Assembly: GCF_900100795.1 (NCBI RefSeq)
Contig: NZ_FNCO01000007.1
Span: forward strand, 62,001-126,000
DNA: 64,000 nt
Source of the DNA: Pseudomonas abietaniphila
Lineage (GTDB): Bacteria; Pseudomonadota; Gammaproteobacteria; Pseudomonadales; Pseudomonadaceae
Direction: 5' to 3'
The notes beneath the pieces were generated by a model that saw only the letters and a list, made by a program, of their open reading frames with translations, was not told the DNA's origin and made no database searches. Within the stretch, counting starts at the first letter, position 1. Each line of letters begins with the position of its first letter. The position numbers were made by a program, and so were the translations under genes. This document shows, one piece after another, positions 39,997 to 48,465 of the stretch.

Positions 39997-41334
39997 CTAT
40001 CGACTACGGCTCACACGCCAGACCCGATTCCCCACATCGTCGGCCACCAACAACGAACCTTGCTTGTCGAGGATCACGCCTACCGGCCGGCCTTGCGCGT
40101 CGCCGTCGGCATTCAGGAACCCGGTCAGGAAATCCACCGGCATCCCTGATGGCTGGCCGTCCTTGAAGCCAATGAACACCACCTTGTAACCCGCCTGCGG
40201 ATTGCGGTTCCACGAGCCGTGCTCGCCGACGAACACACCCTCGGCAAAGTTGTGTGGCATACCGCGGGCGTCGGAGTAGGTCAGGCCCAACGGGGCCACA
40301 TGGGTGCCCAGCGCGTAATCGGGGGCGATGGCTTTGGCGACCATGTCAGGACGCGGCGGCTGCACGCGGCTGTCGACGTGGTTGCCGTAATAGCTCCACG
40401 GCCACCCATAAAACGCCCCGTCTTTCACCGACGTGAGGTAATCAGGCACCAGGTCACTGCCGATTTCGTCGCGCTCGTTGACCACCGTCCACAGTTCATC
40501 GCTGCCTGGCTTCCAGATCAGCCCGTTAGGGTTGCGCAGGCCGCTGGCGAACAGGCGTTTCTGCCCGCTCTTGACGTCGACCTCCCAAATGGCCGCCCGG
40601 CCTTCTTCCGCCTCAAGGCCGTTTTCACCGACATTGCTGTTGGAACCCACGGTGACATACAGCTTGGAGCCATCACGGTTGGCCACGATGTTTTTGGTCC
40701 AGTGATGGTTCAGGCCCGCCGGCAGATCAGTGACCTTTACCGGCGTCGCGCTGATCTCGGTCTGGCCGTCCGTGTAAGGCACCTTGACGATCGCATCGGC
40801 GTTGGCAATAAACAGCTCGTTACCGATCAGCGCCATGCCGAAGGGCGACATGAGTCCGCTGACGAACACCTTGTGCACCTCGGCCTTGCCATCGCCATCA
40901 GCGTCACGAAGGATCGTGATGCGATTGGCACTCGGGGCTTCAGCACCGACGCGGCTCATCACAATGCCCGACGCCGTGCGCTTGACCCAGGCCATCAACC
41001 CCGTCCCGCCATCGGTGACACCTTCAGGCTTGGGCGGCGTGTTGCTTTCGGCCACCAGCACGTCGCCGTTCGGCAGGCTGTACAGCCAGCGCGGGTGCTG
41101 AAGATTGTCCCCCAGCGCCTGGACCTTGAAACCGTCGGGCGCTTTCGGCGTCTCGCTCCCGCTCCAGCCTACCGCCTTGGACACTTTCAAGGTCGGGATG
41201 ACAGAGCTGACAGGCTCGGGCAATTGCGGCTTGGGACCAACACCGGCCTGAAAAGGCAACTTGGAAGACTCACCACAGGCGCTGAGCAACGCAGCAGCGG
41301 TCATCAGCAGTGCACATCGGCGCAACACAATCAT
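39997..41334 (-). CDS. PQQ-dependent sugar dehydrogenase-like lipoprotein (sorbosone dehydrogenase family)
   Basis: A 445-residue beta-propeller protein with a lipoprotein signal (MIVLRRCALLMTAAALLSAC, C20). The soluble GDH/L-sorbosone dehydrogenase-type segments are PRWLYSLPNGDVLVAESN, SPFGMALIGNELFIANAD, ASGLRNPNGLIWKPGSDELWTVVNERDEIGSDLVPDYLT, GEHGSWNRN, GRPVGVILDKQGSLLVADD. It is probably an outer-membrane- or periplasm-anchored sugar oxidase. It may use PQQ with gcd in the same compartment, but cofactor binding is inferred only from the family. Confidence 0.9.
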   Translation of the reverse strand: MIVLRRCALLMTAAALLSACGESSKLPFQAGVGPKPQLPEPVSSVIPTLKVSKAVGWSGSETPKAPDGFKVQALGDNLQHPRWLYSLPNGDVLVAESNTPPKPEGVTDGGTGLMAWVKRTASGIVMSRVGAEAPSANRITILRDADGDGKAEVHKVFVSGLMSPFGMALIGNELFIANADAIVKVPYTDGQTEISATPVKVTDLPAGLNHHWTKNIVANRDGSKLYVTVGSNSNVGENGLEAEEGRAAIWEVDVKSGQKRLFASGLRNPNGLIWKPGSDELWTVVNERDEIGSDLVPDYLTSVKDGAFYGWPWSYYGNHVDSRVQPPRPDMVAKAIAPDYALGTHVAPLGLTYSDARGMPHNFAEGVFVGEHGSWNRNPQAGYKVVFIGFKDGQPSGMPVDFLTGFLNADGDAQGRPVGVILDKQGSLLVADDVGNRVWRVSRSR

Positions 41335-41726
41335 CTTGTAACCTCGCGACGGCCATCCGTGGGCCAGTGTTTAAAAATCAACGTCTTTCGAAGTATGGCC
41401 ATGTCGCCTGACGTCAAACAGCGTGCGGGGCACACATCAGATTTGTTTTTCAGGCACGAATCTACCGACCGTGTCGTCGAGGCATCGGTTCAACGCTTCA
41501 TGCGCAACCCACCCGGCACGCTCGTATCCGCTCACCAGGCCAGGCGCAGGACCGAGTTCTGCGCGCAGTTCGCTCAGCATCAGCGAGACGAGCCTACGCA
41601 ACACGATTAGCCCTGTGGATTTTTACCATTTCTATTATTTATTAACGTTGCCAAGACAATTTGCGTTAAGAGTTCACGCAGTGCTGGACAAGCACGCACA
41701 GACCGTTTTCATAACCGGAATTTTTG
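41335..41726. other. 392-bp gap between the PQQ lipoprotein and phosphatase genes
   Basis: This stretch contains no convincing gene. A short dyad TTAACG-N16-CGTTAA lies at 41642-41669 in an AT-rich segment just before the phosphatase gene and may be promoter or operator sequence. A frame at 41423-41779 lacks family features and is considered spurious. Confidence 0.4.
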
Positions 41727-42362
41727 ATGGACATCAACGACCCCAATGCTCCAACGCTCTACCTGATCCGCCACGGTGAAACCGACTGGAACGCCAGGCG
41801 CCTGCTGCAAGGTCGCCGGGACATCCCACTTAATGAGGTCGGCCAGGGTCAGGCCGTGGTTTCAGGGACTTGCCTGAAGTGGCTGTTACCCGTGAATGCG
41901 TCAGTGGACTTCATCGCCAGCCCGTTGAGCAGAACCCGCCAGACCATGGAAATCGTTCGTCGGCAACTGGGCCTTGATGCGGCGGACTACCGCACTGACG
42001 ACCGCCTGATTGAAATCAATTTTGGTGAGTGGGAAGGCATGGACTGGCAACAAATCGCCGAGCGTCAGCCTGAACGCTTCGTGGCGCGTCAGGCCGACCC
42101 GCTGAATTTCATTCCCAAAGACGGTGAAAACTATCCACACGTGTTTGAACGCGTCGGCAACCTGCTCAAGGCGCTGCAGCGCGACACCGTATTGGTGGCC
42201 CATGCGGGCGTGCTACGAAGCTGCCTGGCGTTGTTGACTGAGGTGCCCGACGCCGAGGTCCCCTTGCTGGAAATTCCTCAGGATCAGGTGCTGGTGATTC
42301 GCGGCGGCAGGTTTGCCTGGATGCGGGTCAGCCTGGCGGCAGAGGGCCTTCGCTGTCAGTGA
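41727..42362 (+). CDS. Histidine phosphatase (phosphoglycerate mutase-like) family protein
   Basis: A 211-residue branch-1 histidine phosphatase. The catalytic motif is LIRHGETDWN (His16 with Arg15). The second His is in VLVAHAGVLRSCLALL, with conserved ASPLSRTRQTMEIV and EINFGEWEGMDWQQIAERQP. It looks like GpmB/CobC-type phosphatases acting on small phosphate esters. The start at 41727 (MDINDP) is preferred to a TTG just upstream. The real substrate is unknown. Confidence 0.9.
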   Translation: MDINDPNAPTLYLIRHGETDWNARRLLQGRRDIPLNEVGQGQAVVSGTCLKWLLPVNASVDFIASPLSRTRQTMEIVRRQLGLDAADYRTDDRLIEINFGEWEGMDWQQIAERQPERFVARQADPLNFIPKDGENYPHVFERVGNLLKALQRDTVLVAHAGVLRSCLALLTEVPDAEVPLLEIPQDQVLVIRGGRFAWMRVSLAAEGLRCQ

Positions 42363-42393
42363 GCTGAATGATGGGCAGGACCGAGCACTTAAC

Positions 42394-42484
42394 GGTGGGA
42401 GTGAGTTTGCTCAGGCAGGCTGATGGTCGGGCGTTCAGCAGGGATGATGGACTGGCTTCTTCGTGAGCACGCTCACTCCCACAG
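42394..42484. repeat. REPIN doublet (GTGGGAGTGAG type)
   Basis: GGTGGGAGTGAGTTTGCTC and, inverted 50 bp later, GTGAGCACGCTCACTCCCAC form a hairpin doublet of the dispersed Pseudomonas type, between the phosphatase gene and the convergent pseudouridine synthase. Confidence 0.75.
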
Positions 42485-42544
42485 ATGCTGAGTGCCTGAA
42501 GAAAAACCGCTTCGCGAATGTTCCATGACATGCACGAACACCTT

Positions 42545-43435
42545 TCACCAATCCAGCGTGATCCGGCTCTCAAAAAACCGCTCCTGGCCGCTGACCGGAT
42601 CGACAAAGCGCAAGCCTTGGGCCAAGAGCTTCAACGGTTTGTCGTAATCATCCACCGCGTCCTTGATCACCTCGGGATAGAACGGGTCGTTACAGATGCC
42701 CGCTCCGAGCGCCGCCATGTGCACCCGCAGTTGATGCTTCTTGCCGGTCACCGGGTAAAGACCATAGCGCCACAGTTCGCCGTTTTTCTCGCACACTTCG
42801 ATCCGGGTTTCGGTGTTGCTCTGCCCTTCCCCTTCCTGCATGCGGAAGAATGGTTCGCCATCGACCAGTCGGGTTTTGTGCACCCGCGGGAATTCAAGTT
42901 CGGGCAGCGCACGGGCAATGGCCTCGTATCGCTTCTCGATCTGGCGGGTGGGGAACAAGGCTTGATACGCCGAACGGGTTTGCTTGTTGGCGGAGAACAA
43001 CACCAGACCCGCCGTGTGCCGATCGATTCGGTGCAGCGGCACCAGGTCCGGGTTGTCGAGCGTGCGTATCAAACGCCGCAGCAGGGTCTGTTCGACGTAT
43101 TCACCGGCGGGCGTCACCGGCAAAAAGTGCGGCTTGTCCGCGACCACCAGATGTTCGTCGGCATACAGGATGGTCTCCTGCACCGGAATCACCGTTTCGT
43201 TGGGCACTTCACGGAAGTAATGAATCCGCAGTCCCTCGCGATACGCCAGATCCACTGCAATCGGATTTCCCTCACCGTCCAGCACGCGGCCCCGGGCAAT
43301 ACGATCGAGCCACTGCTCACGGGGGATCGCATTGAACCGTTCGCACAGGCAATCGAGTACCGTCGGCCAAGGTCCCGGCGGTAAATAAAGGGTGCTGGCC
43401 TGACGGTGAGCGGGCGTGAAAACGGGTTCGGACAT
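42545..43435 (-). CDS. RluA-family pseudouridine synthase
   Basis: A 296-residue RluA/RsuA-superfamily enzyme. The catalytic Asp is in LVPLHRIDRHTAGLVLFS. Other RluA motifs are ADEHLVVADKPHFLPVTP, YGLYPVTGKKHQLRVHMAALG and DPFYPEV. The ATG at 43435 (MSEPVFTPAHRQA) replaces a longer TTG/ATG option. The N-terminal segment before the core lacks an S4 domain, which places it with the TruC/RluE-like single-domain group. The RNA target is unknown. Confidence 0.9.
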   Translation of the reverse strand: MSEPVFTPAHRQASTLYLPPGPWPTVLDCLCERFNAIPREQWLDRIARGRVLDGEGNPIAVDLAYREGLRIHYFREVPNETVIPVQETILYADEHLVVADKPHFLPVTPAGEYVEQTLLRRLIRTLDNPDLVPLHRIDRHTAGLVLFSANKQTRSAYQALFPTRQIEKRYEAIARALPELEFPRVHKTRLVDGEPFFRMQEGEGQSNTETRIEVCEKNGELWRYGLYPVTGKKHQLRVHMAALGAGICNDPFYPEVIKDAVDDYDKPLKLLAQGLRFVDPVSGQERFFESRITLDW

Positions 43436-43649
43436 GGGTAACTCGGATCGGGATGGCAGACGCGACAAGCGCTGCATTATTACCCAGCGCCTTGGACTCG
43501 TGCGAGCGACGCGGCCAAGGCAGGTCCCTCACCCCGTTGAGCCTGTGTTTCCAGGCCCTTCGCGTGCGCGTGACGAAATGTCGCAGGCCAATCGCGTACC
43601 AGTTGTCTGACATCTACATGACAGCGGTAGATGGCGGATTTGATTTGTT

Positions 43650-43656
43650 CTAAAAT
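43650..43656 (+). promoter_or_regulatory. RpoS/sigma-70-type -10 box for the sRNA candidate
   Basis: CTAAAAT, preceded by TT, resembles the extended -10 (CTATACT-like) preferred by RpoS. It lies about 8 bp before the inferred sRNA start, and there is no good -35 element, as is typical of RpoS promoters. Confidence 0.45.
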
Positions 43657-43663
43657 GTTTCTA

Positions 43664-43777
43664 AATCGGCAAGCAGGCGCGAAACCGAAGGTGAACGACC
43701 TTTTTCAAGGTCGACTTCGAAAACGCCTGCCAGACCTGAACTCATAAAAAGAAAGCCCGTCCTCGACGGGCTTTTTT
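43664..43777 (+). ncRNA. Candidate small regulatory RNA (RgsA-like)
   Basis: A 114-nt transcript is predicted. An outer stem GCAGGCG (43673-43679)/CGCCTGC (43724-43730) encloses CGAAG (43686-43690)/CTTCG (43715-43719) and a GACCTT-N4-AAGGTC hairpin (43697-43712). A short unpaired stretch follows, then a strong intrinsic terminator ending near 43777. The size (about 115-120 nt), terminator and RpoS-like promoter recall the Gac/RpoS-controlled RgsA sRNA. I make this comparison from architecture and memory, not alignment. No protein frame crosses it. Confidence 0.65.
43752..43777 (+). terminator. Rho-independent terminator of the sRNA
   Basis: An AAAGCCCGTC/GACGGGCTTT stem with a 3-nt loop is followed by TTTTTT. 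It also functions in reverse on paper. Confidence 0.92.
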
Positions 43778-43907
43778 CGTTTTCAGCGTTTGTACAGCGC
43801 GCCATGCGCCCACGCCGGACTTGCAACGTCGGCACTGAAGACTCGAGACACCCGGTGTCTTGCACTGCCCACGACAGATTTTCTATTTCAAACTTTGAGG
43901 TTTCGCC

Positions 43908-44174
43908 ATGCTCGGTCAACTGTTTCAATGGATCAAACGCCTGTCCACCGGTACCACTGCCGAGAGCGAAGACAGCTATTCGCAATCGTTCTCTGACGAA
44001 GAGCGCGATGTCGGTCGCTGGACCTTCATGTCGGTGTCCATCGTCTTCACCCTGAGCCTCTACGTCGTCGCCGGCCTTGGCTACTACGCCAAAGTCCACG
44101 TCTGGGATGGCATGAGCGAAGCGCAAAAAGAAGCCGTGGCCAAGGCCATGGTCGTGGACACTCAGTACCTGTAA
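43908..44174 (+). CDS. Small inner-membrane protein, unknown function
   Basis: An 88-residue protein: an N-terminal soluble region rich in Ser/Asp/Glu, one TM helix (WTFMSVSIVFTLSLYVVAGLGYYA), and a short soluble C-terminus (SEAQKEAVAKAMVVDTQYL). It has a consistent start (MLGQLFQWIKRL) preceded by GAGG at good spacing. It is probably a conserved Pseudomonas hypothetical. It may flank the RgsA-type sRNA as a fixed neighbour, but that is only an impression. Confidence 0.8.
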   Translation: MLGQLFQWIKRLSTGTTAESEDSYSQSFSDEERDVGRWTFMSVSIVFTLSLYVVAGLGYYAKVHVWDGMSEAQKEAVAKAMVVDTQYL

Positions 44175-44201
44175 GGCCGCTGTCTGCAAGGCCGCTCTGG
44201 C

Positions 44202-44438
44202 CTAACGCAAAAACATCACCACCTGCCCGGTGTCGAACGGCCAGTCCAGTTCGGCACCGGTGTCAGTGCGCCGCAACACCGGGATGCGCAGGCCATAGGC
44301 ATCGTTCATGGCTTCGCTCTCAGCGATATCGATCAATTCCACCAACAGTCCATGCTCGACCAATGGCATCAACTCGGCCTCTGCGACTTCGCACAAGTGA
44401 CAACCCAGCGTACTGAACAGTTGGCATTCCGGCGGCAT
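44202..44438 (-). CDS. Glutaredoxin-like protein
   Basis: A 78-residue protein with redox motif CHLC (C13, C16) in LFSTLGCHLCEVAEAELMPL and a cis-Pro RIPVLRRTDTGAELDWPFD, typical of the DUF836/NrdH-like glutaredoxins. The ATG at 44438 fits the family; a GTG start 24 nt upstream is less likely. It is likely a cytoplasmic thiol protein, upstream of the acyltransferase operon direction and distinct from it (37-bp gap). Confidence 0.85.
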   Translation of the reverse strand: MPPECQLFSTLGCHLCEVAEAELMPLVEHGLLVELIDIAESEAMNDAYGLRIPVLRRTDTGAELDWPFDTGQVVMFLR

Positions 44439-44474
44439 GACGAGACCCTTCGAGCAAGACACGGGAATGCCAGT

Positions 44475-45560
44475 TTAGGCCTGCCCTGAAATGCCGTCGA
44501 GTCTGAAGCGCCGTCTGGAAAACGCGCTGGAACGGTCCAGCACCGGTTTTTCGAAACAGCGATAACCGACCCAGCCATAACACAACACCGCCGTCATCAT
44601 CAGCGCCGAGAACAGCACATTGTCCAGCAGCGAGTCAGGGCGCGCGCCAAGCATTTGCCAGACACGCCCGATCACCCCCAGCACCAGCAGGTGCGACAGG
44701 TACACGGTGTAGGACATGTCGCCCACGGCGACCAAAAAAGCAGGCATTCGAAGGTGCCTACGGCGCTCCAAAACCGCCAAGCCCAGAATCAGCGTGCCGA
44801 ACACGGCGCTCACGGCCAGCATGCGCAGCATTCCCACGCCGTCGAACAGTCGGTAATAGCCGATCAGTCCAATACCCGGCAGCAGCGCGGCAACCAGCGC
44901 AGCACCGACGAGCGATGTCGGAATCCTCGCGCTGAGACGACTGTAAAACAGCAACGCCAGCGCAACGCCGACGATGAACTCAAGCCCATACGGATGCAGC
45001 ATGATCTGCAAGGCCGGACTGTAGTCCTGCCAATCCTGAACGCTGTTGAAGATCACCAGCATCGCTGCCCAACCGACAAGCAACGCAGGGAGCCAGCGCT
45101 CGCGAAAGCACATGAGGCCGGTGAACACCAGGTAAAACCACAGTTCGAACAGCAGCGACCAGGCCACCATCACCAGCAGCACTTTATCGTTGGGCAGCAA
45201 CAGGAATGACATCAGCAGGTTGGACGAGCCGTGGGTGCTGTTGACCATGCCCGGCTGCACCAGCAGCACGGCCAGTGTCAGGCCGTAATACAGCCAGTAG
45301 GTCGGGTAGATGCGCGACACGCGATTGAACAAAAAACGCTTCGACTCGGCCACGCTCTGGAACCGCCCGCGGCTGACGATCACCATGACGAAGCCGCTGA
45401 CAATAAAGAACAGATCGACACCCAGCTGGAAGAAATCCAGCAAAGGCGGCAACAAAATGTCCCCGCCCGAATATTTGTGTTCCACCGCCGTCATGTGAAA
45501 GAGCACCACGCCCAACACGGCAACGCCCCTCAGCCCCTGAAGGGAATAAATGCGTTCCAT
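44475..45560 (-). CDS. Acyltransferase-3 family membrane O-acyltransferase
   Basis: A 361-residue protein with about 10 TM helices. The acyltransferase-3 signature (SLQGLRGVAVLGVVLFHMTAVEH, with the catalytic His, and LGVDLFFIVSGFVM) is intact. The C-terminal VSAVFGTLIL and GDMSYTVYLSHLLVLGVI segments are typical. It probably O-acetylates a polysaccharide or other surface glycan. No neighbouring polysaccharide genes are visible, so the acceptor is unknown. Confidence 0.92.
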   Translation of the reverse strand: MERIYSLQGLRGVAVLGVVLFHMTAVEHKYSGGDILLPPLLDFFQLGVDLFFIVSGFVMVIVSRGRFQSVAESKRFLFNRVSRIYPTYWLYYGLTLAVLLVQPGMVNSTHGSSNLLMSFLLLPNDKVLLVMVAWSLLFELWFYLVFTGLMCFRERWLPALLVGWAAMLVIFNSVQDWQDYSPALQIMLHPYGLEFIVGVALALLFYSRLSARIPTSLVGAALVAALLPGIGLIGYYRLFDGVGMLRMLAVSAVFGTLILGLAVLERRRHLRMPAFLVAVGDMSYTVYLSHLLVLGVIGRVWQMLGARPDSLLDNVLFSALMMTAVLCYGWVGYRCFEKPVLDRSSAFSRRRFRLDGISGQA

Positions 45561-45698
45561 CGACTGCTCCTACAACGGACGCGATCCACAGGATGGCGAC
45601 AAATCAGGAAGGTCGACGGGCAAACATCCGGCGCTACGCTGCGCAAGGCCGTGCTTACCCGTTCGCGGATAAGCATAGCCAAGCGCCAACATCACGCC

Positions 45699-46907
45699 TC
45701 AATCGTGGCTGACGGCACCGATCTTGTGGATCGACAGGTCGGCGCCGTAATACTCCTGCTCCTGACTCAATCGCAGCCCCAGGCACAGCTTGATCACGCC
45801 ATAGACAAGGAATCCGCCTGCCAGCGCGATCAGCACGCCCAGTGCGCTGCCAATCAGCTGGCTGACCAGACTGACCCCGCCGATTCCCCCGAACGCTGTC
45901 TGGCCAAAGATGCCGCAGGCAACACCACCCCACACACCACAGAGCCCATGCAGCGGCCAGACGCCCAATACATCGTCGATTTTCCAGCGTACCTGCGCGG
46001 CCGTGAAACACCAGACGAACAGGGCTCCCGCGATAACACCGGTGACCAGGGCGCCGACCGGGTGCATCAAATCAGATCCTGCGCAGACCGCCACCAGTCC
46101 CGCCAACGGTCCGTTGTGCAAGAAGCCGGGGTCATTGCGACCCACGAGCAAGGCCGCCACCGTGCCGCCGACCATCGCCATCAACGAGTTGACCGCCACC
46201 AGGCCGCTCACGCCGTCCAGCGTCTGGGCGCTCATCACGTTGAACCCGAACCAGCCGACAATGAGAATCCATGACCCGAGGGCGAGAAAGGGAATGCTGG
46301 AAGGCGGATACGCGACCAGCTTGCCGTCGCGATATCGGCCGTGGCGCGCCCCCAACAAGGTCACCGCCGCCAACGCCAGCCAGCCGCCCATGGCATGCAC
46401 CACCACGGAGCCTGCGAAATCATGGAAGCTGGCGCCGAACGTGTTTCGCAACCATGACTGCAGGCCAAAGTTGCCATTCCAGACCATGCCCTCGAAGAAG
46501 GGATAGACAAACGCCACGATCAGCACCGTCGCGCACAATTGCGGGGCGAAACGCGCCCGTTCGGCAATACCGCCGGAGATGATCGCGGGGATCGCGGCAG
46601 CGAAGGTCAGCAGGAAGAAGAACTTGACGAGGCTGTAGCCGTGATCAGTGGCCAGGACCGCCGCCGGCTGCAGGAAACTCACGCCATAGGAAATCCAGTA
46701 GCCAATGAAAAAGTACGCCAGGGTCGATACCGCGAAATCACTGAGGATTTTCGACAGGGCATTGACCTGGTTCTTTTGCCGAACGGTTCCAACTTCAAGA
46801 AAGGCGAAACCGGCGTGCATGGCCAGGACCATGACGGCGCCGATCAGAATGAACAGGGTATTGGTGCTGTGGACGAGAGTGTCCACCGCACTTGGGACAT
46901 TTTCCAT
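45699..46907 (-). CDS. Ammonium transporter (Amt/AmtB family)
   Basis: A 402-residue, 11-TM Amt-family channel for NH3/NH4+. Recognisable segments are HAGFAFLEVGTVRQKNQVNALSKILSDF, FHDFAGSVVVHAMGGWLALAAVTLLGAR (first pore His), GFNVMSAQTL and GVWPLHGLCGVWGGVACGIFG (second pore His). The ATG at 46907 (MENVPSAVDTL) was chosen over a TTG at 46925. No glnK gene lies next to it, which is unusual for amtB but common for secondary Amt copies. No clear sigma-54 promoter is seen upstream. Confidence 0.95.
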   Translation of the reverse strand: MENVPSAVDTLVHSTNTLFILIGAVMVLAMHAGFAFLEVGTVRQKNQVNALSKILSDFAVSTLAYFFIGYWISYGVSFLQPAAVLATDHGYSLVKFFFLLTFAAAIPAIISGGIAERARFAPQLCATVLIVAFVYPFFEGMVWNGNFGLQSWLRNTFGASFHDFAGSVVVHAMGGWLALAAVTLLGARHGRYRDGKLVAYPPSSIPFLALGSWILIVGWFGFNVMSAQTLDGVSGLVAVNSLMAMVGGTVAALLVGRNDPGFLHNGPLAGLVAVCAGSDLMHPVGALVTGVIAGALFVWCFTAAQVRWKIDDVLGVWPLHGLCGVWGGVACGIFGQTAFGGIGGVSLVSQLIGSALGVLIALAGGFLVYGVIKLCLGLRLSQEQEYYGADLSIHKIGAVSHD

Positions 46908-47264
46908 CGAGGGGCAGGCCTGCAATTAATGAAAAGCACCAAGGCAGGACAATCCTTCCGTCGTCGCACGCAAATAGCACCAATACAGAGCAAGGAAAGG
47001 GTTAGCCCACCCGCTTTGGTGCACGACCACAGACCAAAAAATTGCACGCCTGAGTGGTTTTCTCGATTTTAAGGTGATGAATCAACGTCTCGTTGACGTT
47101 GCCGACACTGCGCGCTCTTCTTTGGAGCGCGCCGCCTCCCTGGCGCACCATCCCACAGCAAAAGCTGTACCAGTCACGATGCAGACAAGTTGCGGGAATT
47201 GGAATGAACCTTCAGTAATGCGCCATACTCGAAATCCCATATCGTCACCCCAACGGAGAACACC
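46908..47264. other. 357-bp region between amt and the DUF883 gene
   Basis: A CAACGTC-N5-GACGTTG dyad lies at 47083-47101 and a CGCGCTC/GAGCGCG hairpin at 47111-47131, side by side. They may be an operator or an attenuator-like structure for either divergent gene. No gene is visible. Confidence 0.4.
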
Positions 47265-47579
47265 ATGGCTCGCCCAACAGCAGAGAAAGCCCAGGACATT
47301 TTGATGGCAGACTTCCAGACACTGGTTGCCGACACGGAGAAACTGCTGGCGCACACGGCCTCCCTCGCAGGCGATCAAGCTGACGTCCTGCGCGATCAGA
47401 TCAATGAAAGCCTGCAGCGCGCCCGTGAAACCCTGGCCCTTGCCGAAGAAACCCTTCGCGAACGCGGTAAGGAAGCGGTCGTTGCGACCGAAGAATACGT
47501 TCAGAACAACCCGTGGCAGTCCGTCGGCATTGCCGCCGGTGTCGGGTTCCTTCTGGGCCTGCTGGCCACAAGGCGCTGA
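47265..47579 (+). CDS. DUF883 (ElaB/YqjD-like) membrane-anchored ribosome-associated protein
   Basis: A 104-residue protein. The amphipathic/coiled N-terminal region spans residues 1-80 (DILMADFQTLVADTEKLLAHTASLAGDQADVLRDQINESLQRARET), followed by the C-terminal inner-membrane anchor NNPWQSVGIAAGVGFLLGLLATRR, the ElaB/YqjD hallmark. YqjD-type proteins bind ribosomes in stationary phase. It is the first gene of a three-gene set with the YqjE- and YqjK-like genes. Confidence 0.93.
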   Translation: MARPTAEKAQDILMADFQTLVADTEKLLAHTASLAGDQADVLRDQINESLQRARETLALAEETLRERGKEAVVATEEYVQNNPWQSVGIAAGVGFLLGLLATRR

Positions 47580-47584
47580 TTGAT

Positions 47585-47971
47585 ATGACGCCGGGAACAG
47601 GTCCATCCGAGACCGATCACACGTCGTCGCCGCGCCGTCTGGGTGCGGCCTTCCTGGGCCTGCTGCACAGCCATGTCGAGTTGTTCGGCATTGAACTGCA
47701 GGAGCAGAAAGCCCGCACCGTCAGCCTGTTGTTGTTCGCCGGGCTGGCGTTGGTATTCGCCCTTCTGCTGCTCATCGGGCTGTCGGCATTGTTGTTGATT
47801 CTGGTGTGGGACAGCTACCGCCTGGCCGGCATCATTGGCTTGTGCGTGTTCTATACGCTTGCCGCGCTGTTTTGTGCCATGCGCCTCAAGGCAGCGATTT
47901 TCGATGAGTCTTCACCCTTCCATTCGACGCTGGAAGAACTGGCCAACGACCGCGAGCGACTGATGCCATGA
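47585..47971 (+). CDS. YqjE-like (phage holin superfamily) membrane protein
   Basis: A 128-residue protein with two TM helices (TVSLLLFAGLALVFALLLLIGLSALLLILV and IGLCVFYTLAALFCAMRL). The ATG at 47585 follows the DUF883 stop by 5 bp. 'Phage holin family' is the domain name only; the gene is a housekeeping YqjE-like one and not prophage, because it sits in the conserved yqjD/E/K order. Confidence 0.88.
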   Translation: MTPGTGPSETDHTSSPRRLGAAFLGLLHSHVELFGIELQEQKARTVSLLLFAGLALVFALLLLIGLSALLLILVWDSYRLAGIIGLCVFYTLAALFCAMRLKAAIFDESSPFHSTLEELANDRERLMP

Positions 47972-48309
47972 GCCTGCCTGAATTGCCTCAGACCCATAAT
48001 CGTCGAGAACTGCGAAAGGCGTTGATTCGCCTGCGCATGGAAATGCATCGCCAGGAGATTCGCCACGAATCGGCCCAACTGATGCGTCCGCTGCATCGTA
48101 TGCGCGGTATGGCCCACGACTTCCCCGGTTCACTGGGTATCAAACACGCGCCGCTGTGGGGAGTCGGCATCGTTTCCCTGCTGGGCTTCCTGACCGGCAA
48201 AGGTGCGCGGAGCAAACGAACCGGCAGCGTCACGCGACTGGTCAAACTCAGCGCCACCCTCATGCCGCTGATTAGACTCATCCTTCAGAGCCGCGGTCGC
48301 CGTCCCTGA
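47968..48309 (+). CDS. YqjK-like protein
   Basis: A 113-residue basic protein (MSLPELPQTHNRRELRKALIRLRMEMHRQEIRHESAQLM) with a weak C-terminal hydrophobic stretch (WGVGIVSLLGFLTG). It overlaps the YqjE-like gene by 4 bp (ATGA). Its arrangement as the third gene fits the yqjD-yqjE-yqjK operon. Function unknown. Confidence 0.8.
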   Translation: MSLPELPQTHNRRELRKALIRLRMEMHRQEIRHESAQLMRPLHRMRGMAHDFPGSLGIKHAPLWGVGIVSLLGFLTGKGARSKRTGSVTRLVKLSATLMPLIRLILQSRGRRP

Positions 48310-48465
48310 GCTGGCCATTTGGCTGCATTCTTGCAAACAAACCTGACCCGCGCCTTTGTCCAATGGTTCACATTGGACAAAAGCGCGTCGTCGCGTCAGA
48401 AAATGCTGCGCGCAGCAACGTTGTGCAAGAACAACAAAGCCAATAACCACTCATGAGGAGGCCAT

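Noticed and set aside
40219..41610. 463-aa plus-strand frame opposite the PQQ lipoprotein
   Set aside because: It is a shadow frame on a clear sorbosone-dehydrogenase-like gene.
41423..41779. 118-aa frame upstream of the phosphatase gene
   Set aside because: It overlaps the start of the phosphatase gene in another frame, has no domain, and is Ser/Arg/Pro-rich like other noise frames.
46908..46990. Sigma-54 promoter before the ammonium transporter
   Set aside because: TTGGTGC and TTGCA elements exist, but the GG to GC spacing is not 10 bp in any combination.
47585..47971. Prophage signal from a phage-holin-family protein
   Set aside because: It is the YqjE-like middle gene of a conserved bacterial three-gene set. 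No other phage genes are present.
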